In this document: one piece after another, positions 49,587 through 61,640 of the stretch
Layout: each line of letters begins with the position of its first letter
Numbering within the stretch: the stretch's first letter is position 1
NCBI RefSeq assembly: GCF_016545825.1
Contig: NC_052614.1
Location: 11,426,559-11,490,558, forward strand
Reading direction: 5' to 3'
DNA: 64,000 bases
DNA from: Eucalyptus grandis
Lineage: Eukaryota > Streptophyta > Magnoliopsida > Myrtales > Myrtaceae
The notes under the pieces: model-generated
What the model was told of the DNA's origin: nothing
Databases searched by the model: none
The model's input: the letters and a program-made list of their open reading frames with translations, nothing else
Translations under genes and position numbers: made by a program

Positions 49587-52500
49587 CAAAGTACAATAAC
49601 GGGGGTGAGGGGCGTTCGTTCATCATTCGTAACCGACGTCGTCCCGACGGTCGCCCGGCCATGAGCTCCCTCTCCGCTCGTTCCCCGCCCCCGCTGTTGC
49701 CGAGCCGCTCTACCAACTTGACGCCGCCGTGCTGATCCGTGACGACCCCGACGCTGCCCCCGTCCGTTCGTCGCCGGTTGCCACCACCGTCCCCGGCGCT
49801 CTGCCCGACGCCCGGACGCCGCGTGTGAGCCCCTACGACGCCATCCTCTCGCTCACCGCGCCATCACCGCTGCGGATCTCCACTAGATCTACACGAGATC
49901 TCGCAGCTCGGCGACGACACTGGGCAGATTCGGGCACCTCCGTCGCTCGTCACCTGCCCATTCGCCGCCGGAGCCCGACGTTGCGACGCCGCGGCAACCC
50001 GAGATCATAAGACACCATCGCGTCTCGCCGCGAAGCTGTTCAACCCCCTTTTCCAAGAAAGCAGCCGCTCCGCGACCCAAGAGCATCACCCGGTTCAGCC
50101 GCCGTTCTTGCTTCCCTCAAGCCATCGCTCGCCCGGGGTAGGCTGCCGACCTCCTCGGCTCTCCGTCCACGCACGCTCAAAAGCCCGATGGCCGCGGCGG
50201 AACGCAAGAGTACAATCGGTAGGGGTGAGGGGACGTTCTTGTTCATCATGAACCGGACGCCGTCCCGATTTGCGCGCGCCGCTCCCTCTCCAGCTCGTTC
50301 CCAGCGGCGCCCGCTGTTGCCGAGCCGCTCTACCAGCCCGACGAAGCCGTGCTGATCCGTGACGGCCCCGACGCGCCACAGTCGTTCGTTTGCCCGGTTT
50401 GCCTACCACCATCCCCGACAGCTCCTGCTCCAGCCAAGACGCTGGCGCTGTGGAGTCTTTACGACGCTATCATCCTGCTATCCGCGCCATCACCGTCATG
50501 GATCTCCACCGAATCTCGCGGCTCGAGCGTCGACACTGCGGTCTGAACTCACCTCCGCTCGCTGGTTACCTCGCCCATTCGCCGCCGGAGTGCGGCGTTG
50601 GCCGACGCACGACAACCCGAGATCAAAGACACCACGCGTCTCGCTCTGCGCGTAAGCCGTTCAACCCCCTTTTGATTCCAGTGGGGAAGCCGCTTAAATC
50701 ATGACCAGCAGCATCACCGGAGTTCGACGCCGTTCTTTGCTTCCCTCCCGCCATCGCTAGCCGCGGCGGCTGAACCTCCTCGGCCTCCGTCCACACTCGC
50801 TCAAAGCCCGGTTGCCGCGGTGCAACGCAGTGCCACCGCGGAGTGAGGGACGTTTGCACGCTCATCATTCGCACCGACGTCGTCTCGATTTGCCGGCTGG
50901 CGCTCCCTTCGCTGTTCCCGCAAAGCCGCCGGCTGCCGCCCGCTTACTGGGCCGGCAAGCCGCCCGCCGTGCTGATCCTCCGGATTGACAAACGCTGCCC
51001 TGCTCGCATTCGTGGCGGTTTACCTACCACCGTCCTCGACGCACCTCGCTTCGACGCCCAGCATCGCCGCGCTGTGGAGCTCCTCGACGCCATCCCTGCG
51101 CTCACCGCGCCATCACCGCTGGATCTCCACTGGGATCTGGCACCCCAGGATCTCGCGCAAAGACGGCAAGTCGGCACTGCCCAGATTCAACTCACCTCCG
51201 TCGCTCGTCACCCATTTGCCCATTCGCCGCCGGAGCCTCGACGTTGCGACGCGCGCGGCAACCCGAGATCATAAGACACCATCGCGTCTCGCCTCGCCAG
51301 TTCGTTCAACCACCGATTCCGGCGGCAAAGAATAGCCGCTCCCGTCCGCGACCCAGTAGCATCACCGGTTCGACGCCCCGTTCTTTGCTCCCTCCCGCCA
51401 TCGCTCGCCAGCATGGTAAATGGGACCTCCTCGGCCTCCCCGTCCACACTCGCTCAAAGCCCCGATTTGCCGCGGCGAACGAGTACTGTCGGCGGGGGTG
51501 AGGGCGTTCTCATCATTCAGAATCGACGCCGTCCCCGACGGCCGGCGCCCGGCTCCTCTCCGCTCGTTCCCCCAGGAAGCCGCTGATGCCGAAGCCGCTT
51601 TTACGGCCAGACGCCGCCGCCGTGCTGATCCCGTGACGCACTCCCGACGCGCACTGGTCCTGTTCGCGTTGCCGGGCTTGCCTACCACCGTCCCCGATGC
51701 TCTGCTCCGATGCCGGACGCCTTTGTGAGCCCCATAACGCCATCCCCTCGCTCATCAAGCGCCATCACCGCTCATTGGGATCTCCACTGAGTCCGCACCG
51801 GATCATGACTCGAGCGTCCGACACTGCAGATTCGAACTCACTCTCCGTCGCTCGTCACCCCCATTCGCGCGGGCCAGCGTTGCGCCGACGTGCGGCAACC
51901 GAGATCAAAGGCACCGCCAGCGTCTCCGCGCTGTATTCAACCCCTTTACCGATTCAGAATAAGCATACATCCGCGACCCAGAGCATCACCGAGTTCCCGC
52001 CACCTCGTTGCCTCCCCGCCATATGCCGCTCTCGCAAAGGCGGTGCCGGACCTCCTCGGCCTGCGTCCCGCACTCGCTTAGAGCCCGATTTACCGCCCTT
52101 GAACGCATAAGAGACAATCGGCGGGGAGTGGGCGTTACTACTCATCATTCGCAACCATACGCCGTCCCACCCTGGCCGGGCGCTGCCTTTCCGCTCTGCC
52201 CAGCGAAGCCGCTTATTTGTGCAGGCCGCTCTAGCCTCGATTTAAGCCGCCGGGCCAGTGTGGATTCGTGACGACTGGACAGCCCTTCCCCCAGTCCCGT
52301 TCGTCGCCCGGTTTGTTTACCACTGCCTTCACGCTCAAGCCCCCGCTCAAATCGCCCCTGCGCTGTGAGCCCCTACGACGCCATCCTCGCTCACGCGCCA
52401 TCACCGCTCGTGGATCTCCACCAGATCCGCACCGAGATCTCGCAGCTCAGCGTCGACACTGCCCAGGTCTGAACTCACCTCCGTTGCTCGTCACCCCCGC

Positions 52501-54010
52501 CATTCGCGCCGGAGCCCGACGTTGCCGACGGCAGCCCGAGATCAAAGACACCATCGCGTCTCGCGCGCCGGGAAGTCAATGGTCAACCCTTTTCGATTCC
52601 GGAAGTAGCCGCTTGTCGCGACCCGAGCATCACCGGAGTTCGGCGCCAGAGCGCCTCCTCCCGCCATCGCTCGCCCGCGGGGTAGCCGTGCGGGACCTCC
52701 TCGGCCTCCGTCCCCGCACTCGCTCAAGCCCGATTGGCCGCGGAACGCAAATTACACCTCGGTGAGGGACGTTTACTGTTCATCATATGCAACCGACGCT
52801 GCTGTCCGGCCCAGTCGCAGCGCGGCCCCTCTCCGCTCGTTCCCCGCGGGCCGCCCATTGCCGAGCCGCTCCACAAACTTCGACGAAGCCGCCGTAGTGT
52901 TGATCCGTGACGACCTTGACGTCCTTTGGTCTTTCGTTTGCCGGTTGCCACCATTCCACGACGCTCCTTTTCCGACGCCCGGACGCCGCGCTGTGAACCC
53001 TACGACGCCATCCTCTGCACGCCATCACCGCCATGGATCTCCTGATTCGCACCGGATCGCGACTCAAAGCGTCGACACACCTGCAGATCAACTCACCTCC
53101 ATCGCTCGTCACCCGCTCTATTCGCCGCCGGAGTCCCGACGTTGCGACGCCATGCAAGCAACCCGAGATCAAAAGACACCGCGCGTCTTGCCTCACCGGA
53201 AAGCTCAACCGCCTTTTTTCGATTCTGAAGCACGAGCCGCTTCGTCCGCGACCCGGTAGCATCACCGGAGTTCGGCGCGCAGCTTTGTTTCCTCCGCTGC
53301 CATCGCTCGCCACGGCGGCTGCCACTCCTCCTGAAACTCCGTCCCCGCACTCACTGAGCCCGGGATTTGCCGCGGTTGAACGCAAAGTACACCGGCAGGG
53401 TGGGGAAGTTCTGCTTCATTCATCATCGCCCGGACGCCGTCCGACGATCGTCGGGCCGGCTCCTTCCCCGCGGCCCTGCTGCTGTGCGAGCCGCTCTACT
53501 CGGGACGAGCCGCGCCCGTGCTGACCAGGACGACCCGACGCGCCTGTCCGTTAAATGCGCGGTTTACCTACCATCCGTCCCGACGCTCACGCTCCCGCGC
53601 CTCAAAGACGCGCCGTGAGCCTTACGACGCCATCCTCTGCCTCACGGCGCCATCACCGCTCGCGGGATCTCCACTGGACCGCACTAGATCTCGTAGCTCG
53701 AGCGTCGACACTGCTCGACTAACTCACTCCTCTCGCGTGCTCGTCACCTCGCCCATTCGCCACCTGGAGCGCGATATTGCCGACGCGCGGCAACCCGAGA
53801 TCGAAGACACCATCGCGTCTCGCCTCGCTGGGCCGTTGAACCCCCTTTTCGATTCCCTGGCAGAAGCCGCTTCGTCAGCGACTCCGAGAGGCATCACTCG
53901 AGTTCGACGCCGTTGCCGCTCCCTCCCCGCCATCGCCGCCCGCGGCGACAACCTCCTCGGCCTCCGTCCCCGCACTAGCTCGGAGCCCGATTTACCGCAG
54001 TGGAACGCCG
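49587..54010. repeat. GC- and CpG-rich tandem array, seven ~630-bp units
   Basis: Seven diverged head-to-tail units are recognisable. A 'GTGAGGG.CGTT..TCATCATTCG' start word occurs near 49605, 50225, 50843, 51499, 52126, 52762 and 53399. A second landmark, 'CAACCCGAGATCA.AGACACC', occurs near 49995, 50613, 51259, 51896, 52532, 53158 and 53790. Mean period is about 632 bases. Other shared words are 'GTGCTGATCCGTGACGA', 'CTCACCGCGCCATCACCGCT' and 'GACCTCCTCGGCCTCCGT'. Units differ by substitutions and many single-base indels. Long Arg/Ser/Pro-rich open frames exist on both strands but shift frame from unit to unit, so no protein gene is supported. CpG is abundant, against the norm for methylated plant repeats. 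Not a CRISPR array (no short repeat-spacer pattern). Confidence 0.9.
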
Positions 54011-54205
54011 ATCTCGGCCCCGACTCGCTCGCAACCCGCGCACTCTCCGCCGAGTCCGCTCTCTCGCCTAACGCTTTGCCGGGGCCGTGACGACCTCGAC
54101 GCCCATTGCTGCTCCGTCCGAAAATAGCCTGCTCTTCCGCTTGCCTTGCGCACCTCTTTGTTTGCCGACGCCTTGGCACGCCGTGAAGACTCGCTGAGTC
54201 TCGAC
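54011..54205. other. GC-rich tail beyond the array
   Basis: The last unit loses its match just after 'GATTTACCGCAGTGGAACGC'. GC-rich non-repeated DNA continues to the inverted-repeat element at 54206 and resumes briefly at 55155-55205 on its other side. Confidence 0.5.
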
Positions 54206-55154
54206 GGGTCCGTTTGGGAACCACTTCCCAAAGGAAGCCCTTTGAGGCCTAAAGATCCTTGGCCAAAATGCTAGCCATTTGCAAAAATTTTGAACCCTCA
54301 TTCTCCAAATGCCAGCCTTGTGAAGGCTCTGCTGGCGGATCTCGCCCCAGCTGGGCTGGCATGCCCACGCCCGCACTTGTTCACATTTTTTTTCCTAAAA
54401 TTATCCTCACGAATTTTTGATTTTTCGGGTGGTGCCTTGTCGAGCACTCGTTCATCTTCTGCAGGCGTCATGAGGGATGCGCGACCTAGGCGATTGTGAG
54501 ATTCGGGGACTGCGGCATGCGTGGCCAAACGCACGTGGGTCGGCGACTATCGCCTACCGTAGTGACCTCCGCACGAGCTCACCGGGGCCGCGCGACCCAT
54601 CTAGGTCGCGAACCGTGCAGTGTAACCCGGTCCGTGTCGGAGGCTCGCGACAGATGGTCGCGCGATCTCGCCGCCGGATTGGTCGCCGACGGCACATCGC
54701 GGCCTCGCCGCCCCTGTTTGGGGTCGCCGGAGGTCGCAACGGCATCGCGTGACTCACCGCCCTCTAGATCCGGGTCGCCGGAGGTCGCGACAATGTCAAG
54801 ACCTCGCTGCCTAGATTCGAGGTCGTTGAGGTTACAACGGCGTGCGCGACGCCGCGACCTCGCCGGCCCAAATCCGAGGTCGCCGAAGGTCGCCAAAGAG
54901 GTTGCCGCCGGCCGCCTGGATCTCGGATGCTGCACATCGCCCTTTTGCCCATTTTTTTTCATTTTTATTTTTCTTTTTGATAATTTTTTTTTCACAAAAG
55001 TCCTTTGTCTTTAAAACACCATTTTGCTCAAAGTACTTCACAAAGGGTTTTAAATTACAATTTACCAAACACATGCATTTTGGAAAACACCTTCAACTCA
55101 AATATCTTTTACATTTTTCTAAAGACTTTCCCCAAAAGTCTTCCCAACGCACCC
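54206..55154. mobile_element. GC-cored inverted-repeat DNA element, family 2 copy e
   Basis: The left end GGGTCCGTTTGGGAACCAC and the inverted right end GGGTGCGTTGGGAAGAC form terminal inverted repeats. GAC flanks both sides (54203-54205 and 55155-55157), a 3-base duplication. The interior has AT-rich arms and a GC-rich core at about 54540-54940 with the repeated motif GGTCGCCGGAGGTCGC. It is 949 bases with no transposase. It corresponds in reverse orientation to the element at 57853-58914. Confidence 0.75.
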
Positions 55155-55204
55155 GACCGCCACCGGTCCGCTCTCGACGCCGACCAACCCGCTTTGTCCC
55201 ATTT

Positions 55205-56545
55205 TTCCCTTAGGTTGCTCAATTTTTCATTAAAGTTTATCTTTCATTTTAGGTTATTTTACTTTGTTTTATTTCTTTAAGTTTTGCTATTATTGTACAA
55301 GTTTGCATATTGAGAGGTGATTTTCAAAGGTTATGAATATTATGGGCATTAACCGTAGGAGTTTGGTCCAAAATTTTTTATAATTATTAATTTGATCCGT
55401 AAGACATCGGATCATTTTTTAATATATTAATTTTTGGGCATTTTGATAGTATTTTATTTATTAAGTCATTATAGTTATTAATTTGATCCGTAAGATTTAG
55501 GATCGTATTTTAATGTTTAGGGTTAAAATAACCGTTAATTTAACCCGTGAGATGACGAATTTTTTTCGATAATTTTAATCATTTATTTGTTGAATATCTT
55601 GATTGTTTAGATTTAATATTTATTTGATAATTACTTGTCTTGGAAAAACACTAAAAAAATCAAAATCAAAAGACATGTAAGATTAGGTTTATGAAATTTT
55701 CGTCATCTAGTGATTGTTACTAGGTTCATTTTAGTTAGAAATTGCTCGTCATTAGAATTAGGTCATTTGATTAATTTAGATTCCATATTTAATTGTTGCA
55801 TTTCTTTAATTTCGAAATTTATGGAAATGCAAAAAAAAAAAAAAAAATAGAATAAATTCATTTCATGCTTTAGGATAGATTATGTGCTTATTCATGTTAT
55901 ATAGTTTAGGTCATATTGCCTTGCCATATCATTTCATGTTAAATTAGTAGCATGCATTGCATGATTCTCATTAAAATAAAGTGAAACCAAAATTATGTGA
56001 TTGCGTGTTAATTAGAAATCATATCTAAAATCGTCGATGTGAATTTTAATCTAACATTGTAGATGCTTTCTGTTGCTATTATGAGGTAAGTCATGCAATT
56101 TATTCATTACTTCATTTGGGTGTTTAATTGGTGGTTTGCGTACTCCACATGATCACCTCATGTTAGGGAGGTAAATTAAAAAATCAATGGTTCGTTCGCA
56201 AAATATTTTTTTAAAATAAAAAGGGAAAAGTACCGAAAGAGCGTTAGAGAAAGTTTTTTTTTTAAATAAAAGGGAAAAGGTATCGAAAGGGCGTTAGAGA
56301 AAGTTAACGTAACCAAGTCCCGAACTCATAATCTCTGGTTCGTAGGAGTAAAGTAAATATCCCGTTACTTTACTTGGGTTTCTAATCGACCCACCAAAAT
56401 AGATTAGTGGCGACTCCTAATTAAAAATCAATTGCATGTTAAAAACTTGAACCTAAGTCGCAAATTAGTATAGGTTTGGGAGAGCTCGAGCTAAGTTTAA
56501 GCTTAGTAATCGATTAGCCTAATTTTAGATGGTGCATCCCGAAAT
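55205..56545 (+). repeat. LTR-like repeat, copy 3 (longest)
   Basis: AT-rich sequence with internal repeats ('ATTAATTTGATCCGTAAGA' at 55385 and 55478) leads to 'AACTCATAATCTCTGGTTCG', 'TTAGTGGCGACTCCTAATT', 'TTGGGAGAGCTCGAGC' and 'AAATTTAGGTCGCGACG'. The last four words match, reversed, the blocks at 12785 and 28282. The arrangement recalls LTRs of Tat/Ogre-like Ty3/gypsy elements. No paired LTR or coding region was found in the window, so identification as an LTR is inferred. Confidence 0.5.
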
Positions 56546-57182
56546 TTAGGTCGCGACGTATAGTTAGAATTATACCCATAGACCAGTCACAATTTGATGT
56601 GAATAAAAATATTACAACAAAGAAAGCTGATGGCAAAAAGTGAGCTAATGATAACAGCCTTGAAATAGGGTTTTAAGCCATTCCACGAGGCTACACCATG
56701 AATGATTGAGCGAAGGGATCTCATAGCAAGACTTGCTCCTCTTTTTTGTCCAATAACTTGCTGAATGATATGTTCTTTTTCGTGGAACGTTTTGAAGAGC
56801 AATTATGCGATATTTTAAACAAGAGCAAACAAACTATGCTAAAAATAAATGTAGACATTCGAGATACTTCCAATCTTTCACACTTTCACATTCGCATTTG
56901 ACTGACTGATCCAAGATCTTCTCAAAGCAAGGGCTCTTGGGCTAATTTGTCACTATTGAAGAACTAATTCACTTGGACTGCCAATGAAAGACATCAGCAC
57001 CACATAAGTGCTCACCGCATCTAGTAGGGGCTTCATCAATATGTTGAAAAACGGGGAAAAAAGAAACCTCGATGGGACATGTCTAAATCCAATTTGAGGT
57101 CCAGTTAACGAACTTTTCGATTCAAGAAAAGTGAGAAGTTCTAAAAAAAATGTTATATTGTTTAAATGCTAGAATGATTTAA
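56546..57182. other. Intergenic DNA, no gene recognised
   Basis: Short frames only (for example 56587-56802 minus). Nothing recognised. Confidence 0.4.
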
Positions 57183-57852
57183 ATGTGAAGAGGAGTACCC
57201 CTATTTATGCACTATTTCCTCTTTTGAGGAGCATTGATTCTTTTGAAAACGGTGTAGCTCAGGTAACGCGGTAACGGTGTAAAGACACATGGTGATATAC
57301 AAGTTTGATTTATTCTCTTCTTTTGATGACCATTGCGTGCAGGAAGATTTGATACCATCTTTACCCTTTCCATTATTTTCTTTTGGTCTTTTTTACAATA
57401 TTTATTCAATATCAATATGTTCATTATCATTATGATTATATTGTTATGATGATGATGATGATATGCAGGAGGGGTAGTTACATACATACATGTAATATTA
57501 ATATAGCTAGAAGAGTAGCCATTTTTGCTATGGAATCTTATCATAATACTTTACTAGTAAGAATTCAAATTTTCATTATTCAATTTAAAGCTCTTAATGA
57601 TTGAATGCCGCCTCCATGACCATCATCGGCTATTGTTCTTGTCATCATCAGCCCCAACCAACACTATCTTCTTTCCCTTTCTTCATATCGACTATGATTC
57701 CCGTACTCAAGTTCTGTATCCCTATTCAGCCCCTCCGATTGGTTAGTATGGGTTTCTGAATTCTCGTCCCCAGCAAAGAAGACACCAAATACTCTACAAA
57801 TACTCTAGTTCACGTTGTTAACACGCCCACTGGATGTAGTGAATGGGTCATA
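57183..57852 (+). repeat. Dispersed repeat, copy B, left part
   Basis: It aligns with copy A (45841-46235), carrying an extra internal stretch (about 57370-57600) that is shared with copy C at 43100-43390. So B keeps the fullest form of the family. It is interrupted at 57853 by a DNA element and resumes at 58915. Confidence 0.75.
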
Positions 57853-58914
57853 GGGTGCGTTTGAACCACTTTTGGGGAAAGTCTTTAGGAAAATGCAAAT
57901 ACTTTGACTTAAAGGTGTTTTCCAAAATGCAACCGTGTTTGGTAAATTGTACTTTGAAAGCTCTTTGTAAAGTATTTTGAGCAAATAGCGTTTGGGGAAT
58001 TACACTTACAAAAGATCTTTGTGGTAAAAAAAAAATTATCAAAGAAAATTAAAAAATTGACCAAGGGCGGTGGCCGCCGCGACCTCCGGCGACCTCCGGC
58101 GACCTCGGCGACGCCGGGATCTGGGCAGCGAGGTCGCGCGGCGCGGTCACGACCTCCGGCGACCTCCGGCGACGCCGGATCACTAGGCGGCGAGGTCGCG
58201 GAGGATTCCGCCGCCCCGATTCGGGTCGCGGCGGGGTCGTGCGACCGCGCCGCCTCGGAACCGGGGCGGCGAGGTCGCGGAGGTCGCTACGACGCCACCG
58301 CGACCCGGATCCGGGGCGCGAGGTCGCGCGACCCAGATCGGGCGGCAAGGTCCTCCCCGCGACCCCGCCGCCCCCGAGATCGGGGTCGCGGTGACCCCGG
58401 ACCTTGCCGTGGGCGCGGCGGTCGTGCCACCGCCCGGGCGTCGCTCGTCCGGGCGACGGTGCGGCGACCGCTCGCGGAAGAAGAAGACTGCTTGCCGCTC
58501 CCGGATCTAGGTTGCGGTGACCCGGCCCTCGGTCGCGCACCTCCGGCGTCGATTATGCCACCTCCGGCTGTCGGTCGCGCCACCCCTCGACGATGCCGGT
58601 GTCCCTCTAGTGTCGCCGGCTCGCGATCGGCGAAACCGAACCCCGAGAAGATGAACAGTAGCGACACAAGGGCAAGAACTGAAAAACAAAACATTCGTGA
58701 GGACAATTTTGGAAAAAAAAATTATGAACAAGCCCGCGTGGGCATGCCGGTGCCGAAAGCCCAAGGCGGGTCCCCGCCTTGGGCTTTCGGCTTCACACAT
58801 GCTGGCATTTCCGAAATGCGGGCTCAAAAAATTTTCCCAAACGGGCTGGCACATTTGGCCAGTACCTTTTAGGCACCAAAGGGGCTTTGGGGGAGTGGTT
58901 CCCCAAACGCACCC
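57853..58914. mobile_element. GC-cored inverted-repeat DNA element, family 2 copy f
   Basis: Ends are GGGTGCGTTTGAACCAC and, inverted, GGGTGCGTTTGGGGAACCAC, with ATA on both sides (57850-57852 and 58915-58917). It is 1062 bases. Arms match those of 54206-55154 in the opposite orientation ('CTTTTGGGGAAAGTCTTTAG', 'TTTGGTAAATTGTA', 'CTTTGTAAAGTATTTTGAGC'). The core at 58060-58620 is extremely GC-rich, built from CGACCTCCGG and CGAGGTCGCG words. A long open frame through the core is compositional. A near-perfect hairpin lies at about 58755-58790 (AAAGCCCAAGGCGGG and its inverse). Confidence 0.85.
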
Positions 58915-59085
58915 ATAGCCCAGCCTTTGTCTTGGGATCGGGCTCAGGAAAGTCCCGAGCCGTGATCCGCAAAGATGCAGCCTTGAAGATGACGAGAGAC
59001 TTTGAGAGCCGGAGTTCCATTGCGACCGGACGGTGTGGTGAGGCCGAGACGCGTGCGAGCCTCCGTGAATCGTACCTAGAAAATC
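58915..59085 (+). repeat. Dispersed repeat, copy B, right part
   Basis: It resumes the match to copy A after the inserted element: GGGCTCAGGAAAGTCCC, GTGATC.GCA.AGATGCAG and GAGACGCGTGCG are shared with 46259-46360. Similarity fades at about 59085. Confidence 0.75.
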
Positions 59086-60740
59086 CGACGGGCATTGAAT
59101 CACTTATAAATATAATCTGTAATATATGGGCTAAAAAGAGAGGAATAGAAAGGGTTTGAAAAGTCAAAAGAAGCTGAAGGAGGTGGTGGAAGCTTCGGTT
59201 GTTTTAAAAGAGAGGAGATGGGAGGCCTTCAGCGAGAAGAAAACGGGAAATAAAGAAACACGGGAGAGGAGAGAAAGAAGAGAAAGGAAAAAGGGAAAAA
59301 GAGAAATTTTGGCGCGCTCACAATCCGGACGCCTCATCAAGCCAACTCAAGTTTGTTTGCAACGCTAGTAAGTGATCAAAGCCTTTAATCATCTATTTAA
59401 GCAATTGTCGTAATTAGGCTCGAAATTCAGATTCCTTGGATATTTGTGTGATGAAGCCCGATTTTGAGTTGTTGAGCCGTGTATTTTTGTAGAAATAGTG
59501 TTGTGAAGCTATAGCATCTTATGAATCATGATTTGAGCTTGCAGTTTATCCGGAACGAAATTTTAAAGTTGGGGGTGCATTAAGGCGTAGAGACGGTAGC
59601 TTTGAGCTTGATTTTGTCGTTTTCGGTGCTGTTTTGGGGCAGCTGAGTTGGGGGTTGTTGTAGTACGTTAGAGAGCTTTTCTAAGGACTATAAGATAGCT
59701 TGAAACGGGAATTGTGTGGATGAAGTTATAGCACCAACGAAGTTAGCGCGTGGGCGCGCCCTAGCTGAAAACAATGGGTTTCTACTAAATGCGAGCTTTC
59801 ATGGTGCATAAGTGTCGTTTCATCGACAAATAGGCCTAGTATAAGCGAGTCGTTATATATCCTTTTTACTCGGCCTTTTGATATTATTTTTCCGTTAATT
59901 GTGGTAGGAATCCGAGTGCGTTGGTTCGGAAAGTGTAGCGTCGTAGTTGATTTTTGGTTTTTCCTGTGTGAGTAACACTATTTCTTCTTTGTATTTTATA
60001 CTCATGTTTTTGAGAAAACATGGTTGATTATATATTCCATGAGTTGATAAAAACATCTTTTGCTGCATAAAACATGATCGAGCTATTACTATCATTTTGT
60101 TGTTTTGAAATGAGTTATATTTCGAATTGGATTTGAATAGTTGTTTGAAATTATTTGTGAAATTATTTGTGAAAGAATCCTGAAACATTTTGAAGAACGC
60201 AACTTTGATATTTATATATCAAATATTTGAGTTGTGATATGACTTTCATTCCGATGTTGGATTACTGGATATTATGATTGATGGTTGATGCTCAATATCT
60301 CTGTAAACCCCGAGGGGTGTGGGATATGCACATACTAGTCTAGAATATCCTCGTGGGCCGAGCCACCAGCTAATAATAGGCGGAGACCTTGCCAAGGGGG
60401 AAATTTTGCTGTTTTTTGTCACGGGTGTTACGCGTAACTATGGCTAGACATTTGAGCATGAGTTAGTCAATGGAGTGGACCATTGTCATGTGATTTGAGT
60501 TTGGTCGATGGAATAGATTATTGATGTGTGATTTTATGAGATTAATCAATGAAATAGACCATTGATACATGTTTTTATGAAATTGACCGATAGACTAGAC
60601 CATCGATATCTTTGGTATTTGAGTTATGATTATATATTATGTTAAAGTGAATTATAATTGTGTTTAAATGTGCATAGTAATTTCTCGATCTACTTAGGAA
60701 GAAATGTATTACTCACTAAGCCGTGCAGCTCACTCATCTC
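59086..60740 (+). other. Non-coding region, possibly LTR or leader of a retroelement
   Basis: It includes a TATA-like TATAAATATAA near 59104, a purine-rich leader (59180-59310) and, near 60290-60420, 'CCCCGAGGGGTGTGGG' and 'GGGCCGAGCCACCAGC', then 'TACTCACTAAGCCGTGCAGC' near 60709. Such words recall LTRs of plant chromovirus-type gypsy elements, from recollection. No paired repeat is in the window, so the call is tentative. Confidence 0.3.
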
Positions 60741-61109
60741 ATCTACTTATTTTTTAGGTTCTTAGTGAGTCGCAAGTAAGCGTAAGCATTTGTTCGGCGG
60801 GACTTTTGTGGTGGAAACTTTTTGGTTGACTTGTGCATAGTTGAATAAGTTTGAGTTAGTCTTTGGATAAGGTATATGTTTTGGTTTTGGTGAATTACTT
60901 TGGAGCCATGTTTGGATTTCTTTTTATCCAAAATTTCTTGTAGTGTTTTTCTTCTTCCGGGAATACTTGCCACATGTACCATCACTGTTTTCTTGGAACA
61001 TTTGATTTTTAACTTTTGGCGAAACAGGCTGATTCAAGGCGCTTGTCGTCTGTGATGTTAGTACGGACATCGCGCTTTAAACACAATTCTTCAAGACATA
61101 AATGAACTT

Positions 61110-61640
61110 CTTGTTGTATTTTGCCTAAGGGAACATCTTGTATTCTCCTTTGTTTTCCGAAGAAAGATCTTTCAACCATCTGGGATAGTTCTTTAGGGAC
61201 GGAAGTAAGGAAAACATGCTTGATTTGGACTGCTCCAACTTGGTAAAAAGATGAAGCATTATTCGATAATGCTTATCAAGATGTTTTTGCTGGAGGGAGC
61301 AACCTCTTCTTTCGAAAAAATCTCTTCTTTTTATCTCTATGAGATCAGTGGGTTTTCCCACAAAGACATGATATAAGAGAGTGATAGCATGGCTGAAATT
61401 TAGTGACATCAAAAAATGGATCTGGTCTTGATCTAAAATTGATTGCCACCAGAGTTTGAGGCTTCCACAGTGAACCTTGTAACAAAGTTGTACGGACGTC
61501 ATTCATATCATGGTTGGTGATAGACCCAGGTATTCAACCAAGTATGAAATTCTTCAAGCCTCATTGGCCATTTGTGATAAGGAATATCATCAATGGTGAA
61601 GAATTGTTTGATGCTATGGACACATGCTAAAGCGAGGATT
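61110..61640 (-). pseudogene. Capsid/GAG-like region of the pararetrovirus relic
   Basis: The longest open piece is 61502-61125 (125 codons) and includes the words ITLLYHVFVGKP and RRDFFERRGCSLQQKHLDKH, which resemble the C-terminal half of caulimovirid capsid proteins. Just upstream in another frame is a FFTIDDIPYHKWP segment. Downstream, a Cys/His-type nucleic-acid-binding stretch is no longer intact. A capsid would package the genome; this one is broken by frameshifts. Confidence 0.55.

Noticed and set aside
49600..54100. Long overlapping Arg/Ser/Pro-rich open frames on both strands of the GC-rich array
   Set aside because: Stop codons are rare in GC-rich DNA on all frames, the frames shift between units, and no domain or conserved start is present. 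Treated as non-coding repeat.
49600..54100. CRISPR-like array
   Set aside because: Units are ~630 bases and continuous, with no short repeats separated by unique spacers, and the DNA is eukaryotic.
58021..58872. 283-codon open frame in the second GC-cored element
   Set aside because: It lies within the low-complexity GC core and runs into the terminal inverted repeat; there is no transposase-like motif.
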